DNA of 64,000 bases from Polaribacter dokdonensis (lineage in GTDB: Bacteria; Bacteroidota; Bacteroidia; Flavobacteriales; Flavobacteriaceae). The stretch is from assembly GCF_024362345.1 (NCBI RefSeq), contig NZ_CP101505.1, forward strand, positions 1,819,501 to 1,883,500, written 5' to 3'. The stretch's first letter is position 1. Each line of letters starts with the position of its first letter. Below are positions 62,519 to 64,000 of the stretch, in pieces. The position numbers and the translations under genes were made by a program. Under the pieces are notes generated by a model. That model was not told the DNA's origin, searched no databases, and saw nothing but the letters and a program-made list of their open reading frames with translations.

Positions 62519-63090
62519 TGCAAAAATTACTCTCAGAAATTAGAAAATGTACTTTATGCGAATCTCATTTAGATTTAGGTGCAAACCCAATTATATCAGC
62601 AAGTAAAAAATCAAAAATACTTTTAATAAGTCAAGCTCCAGGAAGAATTGCGCATTTAAAAACAAAAGCTTGGGATGATCCTAGTGGAAAAGTTTTGCGA
62701 AAATGGTTAAATGTAGATGAAAAAACCTTTTATAATGCAGACAACTTTGCAATTTTACCAACAGGATTTTGTTATCCTGGAAAAGGAAAATCTGGTGATA
62801 AATTACCCAGAAAGGAATGTGCTCCTTTATGGCATTCTAAAGTAATGCATCAATTTAAAAATGTAAAACTTAAAATCTTAATTGGTAATTATTCTCAGCA
62901 ATACTACTTAGAAAATAGATCCAAAACACTTACAGAAACTGTACAAAATTATCAAGCCTTTTTGCCTGACTATTTTGTACTACCTCATCCATCACCAAGA
63001 AATAGATTTTGGATGCAAAAAAATCCTTGGTTTATAAATGAGGTAATTCCTGATTTACAAAAAACTGTTAATCAGATTATTAATATTTAG
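62518..63090 (+). CDS. Uracil-DNA glycosylase family protein
   Basis: A 190-residue UDG-superfamily protein. Motif I is LISQAPGRIAH; motif III is LPHPSPRNRFW. Residues around 60-90 (NFAILPTGFCYPGKGKSGD) are typical of the 'uracil-DNA glycosylase-like' subgroup also seen in flavobacteria. The CTLC pair near the start could be part of a metal or Fe-S site, but only two of the four cysteines are evident. Uracil removal is possible, not proven. Coupled to the oxidoreductase by TAATG; ends 11 bp into the convergent AhpD-like gene. Confidence 0.82.
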   Translation: MQKLLSEIRKCTLCESHLDLGANPIISASKKSKILLISQAPGRIAHLKTKAWDDPSGKVLRKWLNVDEKTFYNADNFAILPTGFCYPGKGKSGDKLPRKECAPLWHSKVMHQFKNVKLKILIGNYSQQYYLENRSKTLTETVQNYQAFLPDYFVLPHPSPRNRFWMQKNPWFINEVIPDLQKTVNQIINI

Positions 63091-63682
63091 AACCATCGTG
63101 TTTACCAACTTCAAAACCATGTTTTCCTAAAAATTGGTTTCCACTTTCTATAGCATCTTCTTCTAAAGTTGTACCCATAGAATCATTCCATCTATTTAAA
63201 TACCCAAACAAAGAAATTACACCTAACATTTCTACAATTTCTCCTTCATCCCAATATTTATATAACTCTTCTTTGATTTCGGCATCTACTGCATTTGGAA
63301 CCACAGAAGCCGCTAATGAAAAATCTAAAGCAGCTCTTTCTGCGTCCGAAAACGCTTTATGAGTTTTATATTCCCAAATATTATCTAATTGTTCTTGCTC
63401 TGCTCCATAACGTTCTGCAGCTCTAATTGCATGTGCTTGACAATATCTACAACCTGTTGCATTACTCGAAACCCAAGCTATCATTCTTTTTAAGGCAGAT
63501 GTTACTCTACCTTCATTAGCCATTACAGCTTTGTTTAAATTGATAAATGCTTTAGAAATTGCCGGTCTTCGTTGCATGGTTAAAACTGAGTTAGGGCAAA
63601 ACCCTAATGTTTCATTAAAAAATTCTGCTAATTTCTTTGTTTCCAAATCGTGCTCTGCAGCTAAAGGTGTTACTAATGCCAT
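63080..63682 (-). CDS. Carboxymuconolactone decarboxylase/AhpD-like protein
   Basis: A 200-residue protein with two-domain all-helical CMD fold. The catalytic CxxC is Cys78/Cys81 in GCRYCQAHAI, with a neighbouring His, as in AhpD alkylhydroperoxidases and peroxidase-related proteins. It should detoxify peroxides. Its 3' end overlaps the UDG-family gene by 11 bp tail to tail. Confidence 0.88.
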   Translation of the reverse strand: MALVTPLAAEHDLETKKLAEFFNETLGFCPNSVLTMQRRPAISKAFINLNKAVMANEGRVTSALKRMIAWVSSNATGCRYCQAHAIRAAERYGAEQEQLDNIWEYKTHKAFSDAERAALDFSLAASVVPNAVDAEIKEELYKYWDEGEIVEMLGVISLFGYLNRWNDSMGTTLEEDAIESGNQFLGKHGFEVGKHDGSKY

Positions 63683-63688
63683 ATTCTT

Positions 63689-64000
63689 TTATTTTCTTAT
63701 TAAACTAAAATTACCTGTTTTTTCTATTGATAAATTATTGATATCTGATAAAGTTACTTTAAACCAATAATTATTTGAAGGTGCAGGTTTACCATTTGTA
63801 ATACCATTCCAGCCTTCATTATTATCCATTTTGTACAATAAAACACCAAATCTATCATAAATAAATACTGTAGATAAAGTATAGAAGGTTTCATCAAAAC
63901 CAGAGATTTGCCAAACATCATTTTGATTGTCTCCATTAGGTGAGAAAAATTTTGGATAGGCTAAGATTGAAAAAACCAAACTTGCTGTTCCACAACCACC
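63689..64000 (-). CDS. T9SS type B cargo protein, C-terminal fragment
   Basis: The frame is open to the right edge, so this is the 3' end of a larger gene; the N-terminus lies outside. The visible 103 residues are the gliding-motility-associated C-terminal (type B) sorting domain: YPKFFSPNGDNQNDVWQI, VFIYDRFGVLLYKMD and GWNGITNG, ending YWFKVTLSD then NFSLIRK. It directs secretion and surface attachment by the type IX system. The cargo domain cannot be seen. The visible GC residues at the very edge (GCGTAS) may belong to a preceding repeat. Confidence 0.92.
   Translation of the reverse strand, partial: GGCGTASLVFSILAYPKFFSPNGDNQNDVWQISGFDETFYTLSTVFIYDRFGVLLYKMDNNEGWNGITNGKPAPSNNYWFKVTLSDINNLSIEKTGNFSLIRK

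Noticed and set aside
1-64000. CRISPR arrays, insertion sequences, prophage or integrative elements
   Set aside because: No array of spaced direct repeats, transposase, integrase or phage structural gene was seen, and composition is even throughout.

Overview
The window reads as ordinary chromosome of a marine-type Flavobacteriaceae bacterium (Bacteroidota), closest in character to Polaribacter or Tenacibaculum; the genus is an impression, not a measurement. The DNA is strongly AT-rich and gene-dense. Shine-Dalgarno sequences are essentially absent, and many genes carry the Bacteroidota promoter core TAnnTTTG with an upstream TTG. A type IX secretion 'type B' sorting domain, a GSCFA protein, a long aromatic amino acid hydroxylase, an OlsF-type bifunctional acyltransferase and several Bacteroidota-only DUF families (2480, 2490, 3078, 4252, 6498, 6503) point the same way. 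I see no rRNA, tRNA, CRISPR, prophage or insertion sequence. About 68 protein genes cover nearly everything; only one gap exceeds 300 bp (51804-52343).

Layout. 1-5787: tail of a GSCFA protein, a DUF6498 membrane protein, three small envelope genes, then a TPR sensor kinase and its NarL-type regulator. 5784-12135: rhodanese, aromatic amino acid hydroxylase, phosphoglycerate mutase, a thioredoxin-like lipoprotein, methionine aminopeptidase and a methyltransferase. 12136-19148: a WG-like secreted protein, ApbE, an OmpA lipoprotein, a P-loop protein, a DEAD-box helicase, TatD and an alkyltransferase. 19206-29673: a very large outer-membrane protein, a DUF3575-like protein, GlyRS, ComF, an Ig-like lipoprotein, a cystathionine gamma-synthase family enzyme, a structured intergenic element, DinB and ArsC-like proteins. 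29691-33513: a five-gene minus-strand operon of envelope proteins and a glycosyltransferase. 33615-41412: thymidine kinase, alanine racemase, MscL, OlsF, aspartate kinase, fructose-bisphosphatase and superoxide dismutase. 41520-48974: a PurF-like amidotransferase, a PfkB kinase, SufE, SufT-like and DUF2480 proteins, two DUF3078 proteins and a CNNM/CBS protein. 49032-57674: HflX, a lipoprotein carbonic anhydrase with a DUF2490 partner, an exonuclease/phosphatase, a GDPD lipoprotein and a ClC channel. 57759-64000: AspRS, cupin, RsmI, HopJ-like, a flavin disulfide-reductase-like enzyme, a UDG-family protein, an AhpD-like protein and the 3' end of a T9SS cargo gene.

Functionally this is mixed housekeeping: glycolysis and gluconeogenesis, tRNA charging, Fe-S assembly, DNA repair, cell-wall alanine and membrane lipid synthesis, interleaved with secreted and outer-membrane proteins of unknown role. 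The sequence-level oddities that stand out are a 105-bp double-hairpin intergenic element at 28722-28826, a ClC protein whose gating glutamate is glutamine, a glycosyltransferase that seems to start at CTG (or ATT), two strong hairpins with no gene to terminate near 51900, and several promoters placed so that transcripts should be leaderless. I did not find a convincing new defence or mobile system.
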